NCBI GenBank assembly: GCA_017538995.1 | Contig: JAFYHV010000049.1 | Location: 1-53,372, forward strand | Source of the DNA: Lachnospiraceae bacterium | GTDB taxonomy: Bacteria > Bacillota > Clostridia > Lachnospirales > Lachnospiraceae | Reading direction: 5' to 3' | Length of the DNA stretch: 53,372 nt | Shown here: in pieces, positions 6,661-15,500 of the stretch | Position numbering within the stretch: position 1 is the first letter of the stretch | Layout: the number at the start of each line of letters is the position of its first letter | Translations under genes and position numbers: made by a program | The notes under the pieces: generated by a model | The model's database searches: none | Told to the model about the DNA's origin: nothing | What the model saw: only the letters and a program-made list of their open reading frames with translations

Positions 6661-6691
6661 ATAAGCGTTCAATGTATGATTGAACGCTTAT
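6661..6691 (+). terminator. Perfect 13-bp inverted repeat between frr and uppS
   Basis: ATAAGCGTTCAAT (6661-6673) and ATTGAACGCTTAT (6679-6691) around GTATG, followed by AATTTTG. It could be the frr terminator, although the T run is weak. It could also be a hairpin at the very 5' end of the uppS mRNA, since it follows directly on the promoter at 6623-6651. I cannot decide between these. Confidence 0.55.
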
Positions 6692-6723
6692 AATTTTGTA
6701 GAGTAATTTTATGAGGAACTATA

Positions 6724-7434
6724 ATGGATAATTTGAAGATTCCGCGTCACGTTGCGGTTATTATGGACGGCAACGGAAGATGGGCAAAATCAAAAGGTCT
6801 TCCCAGAAAAATGGGTCATGTTCAGGGTGGAAAAAACGTTGAAGACATGCTTTATGTCTGCGATGATTTAGGCATCAAATATTTTACGGTTTATGCTTTT
6901 TCCACTGAAAACTGGAAAAGAAGCGAAGATGAAGTTGCAGCTTTGATGACATTACTTAGAAGTTATTTGTCATCAGGCTTTAAGAAAGCCGCAAAAAACA
7001 ATGTTCGTATTCGTATAATAGGTGACAGAACAAGACTTGCTCCGGATATTCAAAAGCTTATCGAGGATCTCGAAGAGGATTCAAAGAATAACACAGGCTT
7101 ACAGTTCCAGATTGCCATCAATTACGGCGCAAGAGATGAAATCGTAAGAATGATGAAAAGGACCGCTGAAGACATAAAGAGCGGCAAGTTGAATCCTGAA
7201 GATATTAACGAAGATTATATTTCTAATAATCTTGATACAAAAGATATTCCCGATCCCGACCTTCTTATCAGAACGAGCGGCGAAGAGAGAATATCAAACT
7301 TCTTACTCTGGCAGATTGCATACAGCGAGTTTTATTTTGCGGATTGCCATTGGCCTGATTTTAACAAAGACGAGCTCATAAAAGCTATAGAAGCATACAA
7401 CAAGAGAGACAGGCGTTTCGGTGACGCAAAATAA
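6724..7434 (+). CDS. uppS: Isoprenyl transferase (undecaprenyl diphosphate synthase)
   Basis: Cis-prenyltransferase that condenses FPP with eight IPP to the C55 lipid carrier for wall synthesis. The catalytic MDGNGRWA motif is at residues 14-21 (Asp15). It also has VYAFSTENWKRS, the IAINYGARDEI segment, and a C-terminal PDLLIRTSGEERISNFLLWQ signature. The length of 236 is usual. GAGGAAC (6713-6719) precedes the ATG. It is the first gene of a tightly packed lipid/isoprenoid operon, with cdsA starting 11 bp later. Confidence 0.96.
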   Translation: MDNLKIPRHVAVIMDGNGRWAKSKGLPRKMGHVQGGKNVEDMLYVCDDLGIKYFTVYAFSTENWKRSEDEVAALMTLLRSYLSSGFKKAAKNNVRIRIIGDRTRLAPDIQKLIEDLEEDSKNNTGLQFQIAINYGARDEIVRMMKRTAEDIKSGKLNPEDINEDYISNNLDTKDIPDPDLLIRTSGEERISNFLLWQIAYSEFYFADCHWPDFNKDELIKAIEAYNKRDRRFGDAK

Positions 7435-7445
7435 GGGGACTTACA

Positions 7446-8339
7446 ATGTTTTGGAAAAGATTTTTCAGCGGTGCGATAGTGCTTGGCCTGACCGTACTAT
7501 TCGGTTCTTTGGGTGGACCGTTCCTTGCTTTGGCATTGGGCGTTTTATCTTCGGCCGCTTATCTTGAATATACAAAAGCCAGCAGAGTGCGTGAGGAAGG
7601 ACATCGTGTAAACGGCTTCGAATATATCGGAGTTGTTACGATTATCCTTTATTATGGTATGCTTCTTTTGTTCTCCATTGTAGATTATATTCCAAAAGTA
7701 ATATCTGACTGGCTTTTTACATCTAACGGATTCTTTACGAATTACACGATTGTTCTGCTTGCTATTTTTACAATCGGTGTTATTTGTATTCTTTGTACCT
7801 ACATTTTCTGGTATCCGAAATTCAACGCCAATCAGGTGGCCGGAGGCATCTTCGGACTTATTTATACTACTTTTATGATGTCGTTTATTTACTACACCAG
7901 AGAGTCTGTAGACGGCATTTGGTTTATATGGGTTATCTTTATCACGTCATGGGTTTCCGACACGTGTGCGTACTTTGTAGGCTCAGCAATCGGCAAACAC
8001 AAGATGACTCCGAGACTTTCTCCCAAAAAGAGCTGGGAAGGCGCGGTAGGCGGAATTATCGGTTCAGGTATTGCTACAGCAATCTTTGGACTTATCTATG
8101 AGATTAACCATGACAGAAGATTTTTAATGATTCCTATTTTCTTCTTGATTGGTTGTATCGGCGCATTTATCTCAATGTGCGGCGACCTTGTAGCTTCTGC
8201 TGTTAAAAGAAATAATAATGTAAAGGATTTTGGAAATGTAATTCCCGGTCACGGCGGAATTTTAGACAGATTTGATTCGGTTCTTTTTACCGCTCCGACC
8301 GTGTATTTTATGATAGTGTTGTTCCTGGTAAATAAATAA
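7446..8339 (+). CDS. cdsA: Phosphatidate cytidylyltransferase (CDP-diglyceride synthase)
   Basis: Integral membrane enzyme converting phosphatidic acid and CTP to CDP-diacylglycerol, the precursor of all phospholipids. The 297-residue protein shows about eight hydrophobic helices. The conserved cytoplasmic SPKKSWEGAVGG lies near residue 190, and the C-terminal signature runs GDLVASAVKRNNNVKDF...PGHGGILDRFDS. A frame-+2 shadow inside it has no support. A short unknown gene separates it from dxr, whereas in many relatives dxr follows directly. Confidence 0.95.
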   Translation: MFWKRFFSGAIVLGLTVLFGSLGGPFLALALGVLSSAAYLEYTKASRVREEGHRVNGFEYIGVVTIILYYGMLLLFSIVDYIPKVISDWLFTSNGFFTNYTIVLLAIFTIGVICILCTYIFWYPKFNANQVAGGIFGLIYTTFMMSFIYYTRESVDGIWFIWVIFITSWVSDTCAYFVGSAIGKHKMTPRLSPKKSWEGAVGGIIGSGIATAIFGLIYEINHDRRFLMIPIFFLIGCIGAFISMCGDLVASAVKRNNNVKDFGNVIPGHGGILDRFDSVLFTAPTVYFMIVLFLVNK

Positions 8340-8371
8340 TTGTTTTTGTATTGCTAGTTGAGGGTTACCGA

Positions 8372-9058
8372 ATGACAAAGAAAAAATTAATAATCATCAT
8401 AATTGCTGTTGCAGCTGTTGTTCTGGCGGTATATATACCTGCCGTCATGATTTTCTTTGGCTCTAAAACTAAAGACGGCTTTGCTTATGATAACGGAACA
8501 CTTTATGATGACAGTGAATCTGCGGCTAAGGAAAAGTCAGAAGATAACAAAAAGTCTGCAGAAGGCCTTATAGTCACGTATACCTGTGATAAAAACAATA
8601 TGTGTGGCTTTGAAGAGGTTGATGTTTATGAAAACAGAGTAGACCTTATTTTTGATAAAAAAATTCTTGATTCCAGTGCTGAAAAATACGGAGGAAGTTT
8701 TAAAAATACGGTTAAAGGAATATACAGTACAAAAGCAGAACTGATTGTACTGAATGCTTACCCTCATGTAACTGGAATTCCCTCAGCAACTTCGGATAAC
8801 ACACAATATATCGTTACTGTTCCTTATTCTTACAATAAAGAAGACATCAGGGATCCCGAAGAAGTTGTTAAAGCGGTTAAAGTGGCGCTTAATGATACAT
8901 TTTATATAGATTTTTATGATGCGCGAATCGTAATTACGACTCAGTATGAGAAGAATGGCAATTATGAAATGTTAAATCAGTGGTATGATGAAAAGGAATG
9001 TGTCTGGGGAGATATAAAGTCCGTACCTTTAGACCATAAACTGGACGATTTACTTTGA
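8372..9058 (+). CDS. Unknown single-pass membrane protein in the uppS operon
   Basis: A 228-residue protein I do not recognise. It begins MTKKKL, followed by a strongly hydrophobic segment (about residues 5-30) ending near FFGSKTKD, then a short Lys/Glu/Ser-rich linker and an extracytoplasmic domain with no motif I can name. The domain has a pair of cysteines about seven residues apart (TYTCDKNNMCGF). An in-frame TTG at 8351 exists, but ATG 8372 has GAGGG at a good distance and starts right at the basic head of the membrane segment. Tight packing between cdsA and dxr (16 bp to dxr) means it is cotranscribed with lipid and isoprenoid genes, but this does not show a role in them. Confidence 0.8.
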   Translation: MTKKKLIIIIIAVAAVVLAVYIPAVMIFFGSKTKDGFAYDNGTLYDDSESAAKEKSEDNKKSAEGLIVTYTCDKNNMCGFEEVDVYENRVDLIFDKKILDSSAEKYGGSFKNTVKGIYSTKAELIVLNAYPHVTGIPSATSDNTQYIVTVPYSYNKEDIRDPEEVVKAVKVALNDTFYIDFYDARIVITTQYEKNGNYEMLNQWYDEKECVWGDIKSVPLDHKLDDLL

Positions 9059-9074
9059 TTATATTGAGGATATT

Positions 9075-10223
9075 ATGAAAAAACTGGTTATTTTAGGGTC
9101 GACCGGTTCTATCGGAACTCAGACCTTAGAGATAGTAAATGATAAAAAAGAAGATTTTGGCGTACTTGCTCTTGCTGCATATTCTAATGTCGATCTGATG
9201 GAAAAGCAGGTCAGAGAGTTTATGCCTTCTTACGTTGTTTTATACATGGAGAGTGCTGCCAAAGATCTTGAGGAAAGAATTAAAGATCTTAATGTAAAAG
9301 TTTTATCAGGCATGGAAGGTCTTGAATATATTTCAACGCTTGATGAATGCGATATGCTTGTTGCAGCAATGGTCGGAATGATTGGTATAAGGCCTACAAT
9401 AGCTGCAGTTAAGGCAGGCAAGGATATCGCCCTTGCCAACAAGGAAACTCTGGTAACGGCAGGCCATATTATTGTTCCTTTATGTAAGGAAAACAATGTG
9501 AATTTATATCCTGTAGACAGCGAGCATTCGGCTATTTATCAGTGCTTAAAAGCACAGGATTGTAAAATGGTCGATAAGATTCTTTTAACTGCAAGCGGCG
9601 GACCTTTCCTTGGCAGAAAATACGATGAATTAAAAGATGTATCCCTAAAAGATGCTCTCAATCACCCTAACTGGGCAATGGGCAAGAAGATTACAATTGA
9701 TTCTGCTTCTCTTGTTAATAAGGGCCTTGAAGTCATCGAAGCTAAATGGCTTTTTGATGTTGATATAGAAGATGTTGAAGTTATCATTCATCCTCAGAGT
9801 ATTATTCATTCAATGGTTCAGTTTAAAGATAACGCAGTGCTTGCTCAGCTTGGTTTACCCGATATGAAACTGCCCATTCAGTACGCTTTATACGAAGGCA
9901 ACAGACAGCCAATGCCCGAGAGAAAAATTGATTTCTTCTCGCTTTCAAAACTTGATTTTTTAAAGCCCGACCATGAGACTTTCAAAGGCATAAAACTTGC
10001 TATTGATTCTTATAACAGAGGCTATATTTATACAACGGTATTTAATGCGGCTAATGAAATAGCAAACAGATATTTCCAGGAAGGACGCATTAAATTCCTT
10101 CAGATTTACGACATAATCGAAGATGCTTTAACGCTTGACTTCGATACTCACAAGACTCCGACACTTGATGAAATACTCGATGTCGAGAGCAAAGTTTACG
10201 ATTATATTTCCGAGAAATATTAA
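9075..10223 (+). CDS. dxr: 1-deoxy-D-xylulose 5-phosphate reductoisomerase
   Basis: NADPH-dependent second step of the MEP isoprenoid pathway, forming 2-C-methylerythritol 4-phosphate. The NADPH site GSTGSIGTQTL is at residues 8-18. ANKETLV, the metal/substrate segment VDSEHSAIYQCL, LTASGGPFLG, HPNWAMGKKITIDSASLVNKGLE and the HPQSIIHSMV stretch are all present. The length of 382 is normal. A GAGGATA ribosome site precedes the ATG. ispG of the same pathway lies two genes downstream. Confidence 0.97.
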   Translation: MKKLVILGSTGSIGTQTLEIVNDKKEDFGVLALAAYSNVDLMEKQVREFMPSYVVLYMESAAKDLEERIKDLNVKVLSGMEGLEYISTLDECDMLVAAMVGMIGIRPTIAAVKAGKDIALANKETLVTAGHIIVPLCKENNVNLYPVDSEHSAIYQCLKAQDCKMVDKILLTASGGPFLGRKYDELKDVSLKDALNHPNWAMGKKITIDSASLVNKGLEVIEAKWLFDVDIEDVEVIIHPQSIIHSMVQFKDNAVLAQLGLPDMKLPIQYALYEGNRQPMPERKIDFFSLSKLDFLKPDHETFKGIKLAIDSYNRGYIYTTVFNAANEIANRYFQEGRIKFLQIYDIIEDALTLDFDTHKTPTLDEILDVESKVYDYISEKY

Positions 10224-10232
10224 AGGCATAAA

Positions 10233-11336
10233 ATGGACTTATCAATACTCTGGACTATTATTTCTTTTATAGTGATTTTCAGTGTAATCGTCATCGGTCA
10301 TGAAGGCGGTCATTTTCTTATTGCCAGATTAAACGGAATAAGAGTCATTGAATTTACTGTCGGACTCGGACCAAAGATTTTGCATTTCAAAAAGGACGGT
10401 ACCGAGTTTTCTTTACGTGCGCTTCCTTTCGGTGGAGCATGTATTTTTGAAAATCCTGATGAAATCGATGAAGAAGAGGAAGAAAAAGAGGTAGAAGAAA
10501 AGCTCACAAAAGATATTGAAATTGATAAAAGAAACAAAAACTTCAATGAGGCAAGCGTATTTTCGCGAATTGCCACAGTTTTTGCGGGACCGTTTTTCAA
10601 TATTATTTTAGCTTATTTCCTCGGACTTATCGTTGTATTCTTCTGTGGTGAAGTAGGTACTAAAGTCGATCTTGTAACTCCTGGGTATCCAGCAGAAGCC
10701 GCAGGAATTCAGGCTGGAGATGAAATCATAAAAATCAACGGCGAGAGAGTTTATCTTTTCTCCGAAATCAGACTTATTACATATCTTGATAACGCTGATG
10801 TATTTGAAATTGAATATAAAAGAGACGGTCAGATTTATAAAACAACACTGGAACCCAAAGCAAACGGTCAGCAGAGATTGATCGGTATTCAGTCAAAGGA
10901 TTATGTGGACTGTTCGAATTTTAAAGTATTTAAGTATTCTGCATTGGAAGTCAGATACTGGCTTAAAGTTACATTTAAATCTTTAAGAATGCTTTTTACA
11001 GGCAAACTTAAAAAAGACGATCTTGCTGGACCGGTAGGTGTTGCGCAGGTAATTGATACGACTATCGAAGAAACAAAGCAGTACGGTGTTGCCACTGTTG
11101 TTTTAAACATGGTTAATATTGCGCTTCTTTTATCAGTGAACCTTGGAATCATGAATCTTTTGCCTTTTCCGGCACTTGACGGCGGAAGACTTTTGTTCCT
11201 GTTTATAGAAGCTATTATAGGTAAAAAAGTGCCGAGGAAAGTAGAAGCCTATATTCATGTTGCGGGAATCATAGTACTGCTTATTTTATCGTTATTTGTT
11301 TTGGCAAATGACATTACAAAGTTCTTCAGATATTAA
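10233..11336 (+). CDS. rseP: Site-2 intramembrane metalloprotease (RseP/RasP type)
   Basis: Zinc protease cutting transmembrane segments of anti-sigma factors and signal peptides. HEGGH (residues 23-27) gives the two His ligands and the Glu. The third ligand motif LDGGR is around residues 315-319. One PDZ domain occupies about 150-225 (VTPGYPAEAAGIQAGDEIIKI). The loop at about 70-100 is unusually acidic (DEEEEEKEVEEK). Four or so membrane segments are evident. In this operon position (after dxr) it is the standard Firmicutes arrangement. The next gene lies 194 bp away, a gap that shows AT-rich sequence and a small TGTCC/GGACA hairpin (11496-11513) but no clear promoter. Confidence 0.95.
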   Translation: MDLSILWTIISFIVIFSVIVIGHEGGHFLIARLNGIRVIEFTVGLGPKILHFKKDGTEFSLRALPFGGACIFENPDEIDEEEEEKEVEEKLTKDIEIDKRNKNFNEASVFSRIATVFAGPFFNIILAYFLGLIVVFFCGEVGTKVDLVTPGYPAEAAGIQAGDEIIKINGERVYLFSEIRLITYLDNADVFEIEYKRDGQIYKTTLEPKANGQQRLIGIQSKDYVDCSNFKVFKYSALEVRYWLKVTFKSLRMLFTGKLKKDDLAGPVGVAQVIDTTIEETKQYGVATVVLNMVNIALLLSVNLGIMNLLPFPALDGGRLLFLFIEAIIGKKVPRKVEAYIHVAGIIVLLILSLFVLANDITKFFRY

Positions 11337-11530
11337 ATTTAAAATTATCATATACAATATGTTTTAAAGGATTTGTAAAAGATTTACAGATTTTGTAATT
11401 TCAATTAAATTTCAGAAAAGATTTTCCACATATTTGATAATCAAAAATCGTGAGATTTTAACGAAAATAAATTAATCGCAGGATATTATGTAAACTGTCC
11501 GTACAATTGGACACATGAAAGGAATATAAT

Positions 11531-12583
11531 ATGCAAAGAAAATTAACGAGGGAGATAAAGATTGGTAATGTAGCTATCGGTGGAAACAATCCCATAGCGA
11601 TTCAGTCAATGTGCAATTTTCCTACTGAAGATACAGAGAAGAATGTCGAGCAGATACTGGCTTTGGAAAAAGCAGGCTGTGAGATTATAAGACTTACGGT
11701 TCCCACAGAAGAAGCTGCAGTTTCTTTCGGGAAGATTAAGAAAAGAGTACATATTCCCTGCGTTGCGGATATTCATTTTGATTATAAAATGGCTATTCTG
11801 GCCATGGAAAACGGCGCAGACAAGATTAGAATTAACCCCGGTAATATCGGCGGTAAAGAAAAGTTAGCCGAAGTTGTAAGAGTTGCCAAGGAAAGAAATA
11901 TTCCTATCCGTGTAGGTGTTAATTCGGGTTCTCTTGAGAAAGAACTTGTTGCAAAATATAACGGAGTTACAGCTCAGGGCCTTGTAGAATCAGCGCTTGA
12001 TAAAGTCAGAATGATAGAAGAGGAAGGCTATGAAAACATAGTCATCAGTATCAAATCTTCTAATGTTCCTATGTGCGTCGAAGCATATGAGAGAATCAGT
12101 GAAGTCAGCGACTATCCTCTGCACGTTGGAATAACCGAGGCAGGCACGATTTATGCAGGTAATATTAAATCTGCAGTAGGCCTTGGAATTCTTTTACACG
12201 AAGGGATAGGCGATACAATAAGAGTTTCCCTTACAGGTGATCCTCTTGAAGAAATTAAGTCCGCGAAGTATATTTTACGTTCTTTGGGACTCAGAAAAGA
12301 AGGCATAGAAGTTATTTCATGTCCGACCTGCGGCAGAACGAAAATCGATTTAATCGGTCTTGCAAATCAGGTTGAAGAAATGGTAAAAGATTATCCGCTT
12401 AACTTAAAAGTTGCTGTTATGGGCTGTGTAGTAAACGGACCCGGTGAAGCGAAGGAAGCGGATATAGGAATTGCAGGCGGTATTAATGAAGGCCTGCTTA
12501 TTAAGAAAGGCGAAATTGTCAAAAAGCTCCCTCAAAGCGAACTTTTAGGAGCACTCAAGGCGGAGCTTGACAATTGGAAATAG
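11531..12583 (+). CDS. ispG: 4-hydroxy-3-methylbut-2-enyl diphosphate synthase (flavodoxin)
   Basis: Penultimate MEP-pathway enzyme, a 4Fe-4S protein. The TIM-barrel half begins with the typical RKLTREIKIGNVAIGGNNPI and IAIQSMCNFPTEDT. The cluster ligands are visible as C264 and C267 (CPTCGR) and C299 (MGCVVNGPGEA). The length of 350 is usual for the short bacterial form. A GAAAGGA ribosome site lies before the ATG. polC starts 9 bp after its stop. Confidence 0.96.
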   Translation: MQRKLTREIKIGNVAIGGNNPIAIQSMCNFPTEDTEKNVEQILALEKAGCEIIRLTVPTEEAAVSFGKIKKRVHIPCVADIHFDYKMAILAMENGADKIRINPGNIGGKEKLAEVVRVAKERNIPIRVGVNSGSLEKELVAKYNGVTAQGLVESALDKVRMIEEEGYENIVISIKSSNVPMCVEAYERISEVSDYPLHVGITEAGTIYAGNIKSAVGLGILLHEGIGDTIRVSLTGDPLEEIKSAKYILRSLGLRKEGIEVISCPTCGRTKIDLIGLANQVEEMVKDYPLNLKVAVMGCVVNGPGEAKEADIGIAGGINEGLLIKKGEIVKKLPQSELLGALKAELDNWK

Positions 12584-12592
12584 GAGTGTTTT

Positions 12593-15500
12593 ATGGATAA
12601 TTTGTTTTTGGAAGTTTTTCCCGAAGTAAAACTTGATTCTAAAATAAAAGAAATAGCTGCTCAGTGCAAAATTATTAAAATTTCCAAAAGCAAAGAGTCC
12701 GATACAGTCCGTGTTCTGCTGGAATCCAAATATCTTATTTCATACAAGAATATCGACAAGCTCGAAACTCTACTTGCCAAATGGTATTTTGAAGAGTACT
12801 CGAAGGTCGAAATTTATCCTCAGTTTGTATTATCCTCTCAGTACAATTTACAAAATCTCTGGGATGAGTATTCGGAGACGATTCTTTTTGAATTAAAAAA
12901 TAAATCGCCTCTTTTATATACTATTCTCTCAAGAAGTGATGTGGTTTTTGAAGATGTTAATCACATGTTTCTTTATATTGAAGAAGGTATGGTTTCCGAA
13001 ACCCATTCCACAAGACTTGAAAATGCTCTTAAAACTTATCTTTTCGGACGTACCAATGTTGAGGGAAGCATTACGATTGAATACAAGGAATCTACAACTC
13101 ATGAAGTAAAAGAAGAATTCGATCATGAAGTTGATATGATTATCCAGAATTACGCCAAGAAACATGCACCCGTTGAAGTTGATGAAGATGAAGAGATGCT
13201 TGGTGATGCAGGCGCTAAAACTGTTGCTGAAAAACCTGCAGAGAAAAAGGCTGAACCTGCAGGAAAGCCCGCTCCTGAGAGACTAAAATATAAAAAGAAT
13301 TCATCGCAAGCTTCTGTTTCTGGCTACGGCAGAAAGTTTGTACGTTCCGACAAGCCAGGTGTTTTATACGGCGATTCTGTTGACGGTCCTTTTACAGATT
13401 TAGTTGATATTAAGAGTGAAATCGAAGGCGTTTGTGTCAGAGGCAAAGTTATAGCTTTTGAAGATAAAGCTCTTAAAAACGAAAATCATATGATTCTTTT
13501 TGATTTGTATGATATGACTGATTCGATTTCGTGTAAACTAATGCTTTACCCTGAGTTTTATGAGCAGGGCAAAAACCTTATAAGAGAAGGCATTGAAATA
13601 GCTGTAAAGGGTAGCATTTCAATGGATAAATATGACAATAACGAACTTGTGTTATCACGAATAAAAGGTATTGAAGCATCAAGTATTGAAAAACACGAGA
13701 GACATGATATTTCTCTTAAGAAAAGAGTCGAACTTCACTGCCATACCAGATTTTCCGAAATGGATGGTATTTCCAAGGAAGATGAACTTGTAAATCTGGT
13801 TGCAGACTGGGGCTGGTCTGCTATTGCGGTTACAGACCACGGTGTAGTACAGGCTTTACCCAAAGTCGACCATATTATGCATGATAAATTCAAAGAAAAA
13901 CCTTTCAAACTCATCTGTGGTATGGAAGGTTATCTTGTGGATGATGATTTTGATGCTGCGGTAAATGTTAAAGATCAGACACTTGCAGATTCTTTTGTAG
14001 TGTTTGATATTGAGACTACAGGCATTTCGCCTTATAAGCATCAGATTATTGAAATAGGTGCCGTAAAAGTTGTAAACGGAGCTATTAAGAATACTTTCTC
14101 GACATTTGTTAATCCTCATGTTCCGATTCCTTTTGAAATCGAAAAGCTTACAGGAATTCATGAGAATATGGTTTGCGATGCTCCTGATATTTCGGAAGTT
14201 CTGCCTAAATTTATGGACTTCTGCGAAGGGTGTGCGCTGGTTGCTCACAATGCAAAGTTTGATGTTTCGTTCATTAAAGAAAACTGCAAGAGATTAGGAA
14301 TAGAGTTTGATAAGACCTGGCTTGATACGATTATTATGGCGAGAGCTCTGCTTAAGGATTCATCCAAGTTCGGCCTTGAAGCCGTGGCTCATAAACTTAA
14401 ATTCAAATTCAGCAAAGATGAACATCACAGGGCTGTAAACGATGCGGATATTACTGCAAAAATATTCGTTGAATTTATTCATATGCTCCTCGGACAGAAA
14501 GTATTATCCCTAAAAGAATTAAACGATTTTGTAAAGAATACGCCTGAGTCCATCAGAAAGATGAGACCTTACCATGTTTCTATCCTGGTAAAGAATGAAA
14601 CCGGCAGAATAAACTTAAACAGACTTGTTTCAGAGTCTCATATTAAATATTTTTACAAATCGCCCAAGATTCCCAGATCTTTGCTTCAAAAGTACAGAGA
14701 AGGACTTATTATCGGTTCTGCATGTGAAGCGGGTGAACTGATGGAAGCTATTCTTGAAGAAAAGTCTGAAGCTGATATTTCTCATATTGTTGATTTTTAT
14801 GATTATCTCGAAATTATGCCTATTGCTAATAACGAGTTCATGAAATATAAGACTAATCCGATGTATAAAAACATTCAGACGGATGAAGATTTAAGGGATA
14901 TTAACAGAACCATTATTAAACTCGGAGAGCAGTTTAACAAACCTGTCTGCGCTACCGGTGATGCGCACTTCTTAAATCCTGAAGACGAGATTTACAGAGA
15001 AATTATTCATATGAATAAATTCAATAAGAAATCCGTTAAGAAAGAGGATTTGGAAGAGACTCGTGATGATGAGCAGACATTAAATACTTCAAAACTTCAG
15101 AAGGAACTTGAAGAAAAGCAGCCGCCTTTGTTTTTAAGAACGACTGCGGAAATGCTTGATGAATTTGATTATCTGGGAGCACAGAAAGCGGAAGAGGTTG
15201 TTATTACCAATACCAATCTTATCGCAGATATGTGCGAGGATATCTGCCCTACATCAAATGAAAAATGTCCTCCCGAACTTGAAAACTCGGAAGAAAAATT
15301 AAGACAGTGCTGTTATGAAACCGCTCATCAGATTTACGGTGAAAATCTTCCCAAGGAAGTTGAAGACAGACTTGAAACAGAGCTTACCGGTATTATTAAT
15401 AACGGTTATGCCGTTCTTTATATGATTGCCAGAGAACTTGTTCTTAAGTCTGAAGAGGATGGTTATCTGGTAGGTTCCAGAGGTTCCGTTGGTTCTTCGT

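Noticed and set aside
11337-11530. Riboswitch in the rseP-ispG gap
   Set aside because: AT-rich with only a 5-bp TGTCC/GGACA hairpin; no known aptamer pattern.
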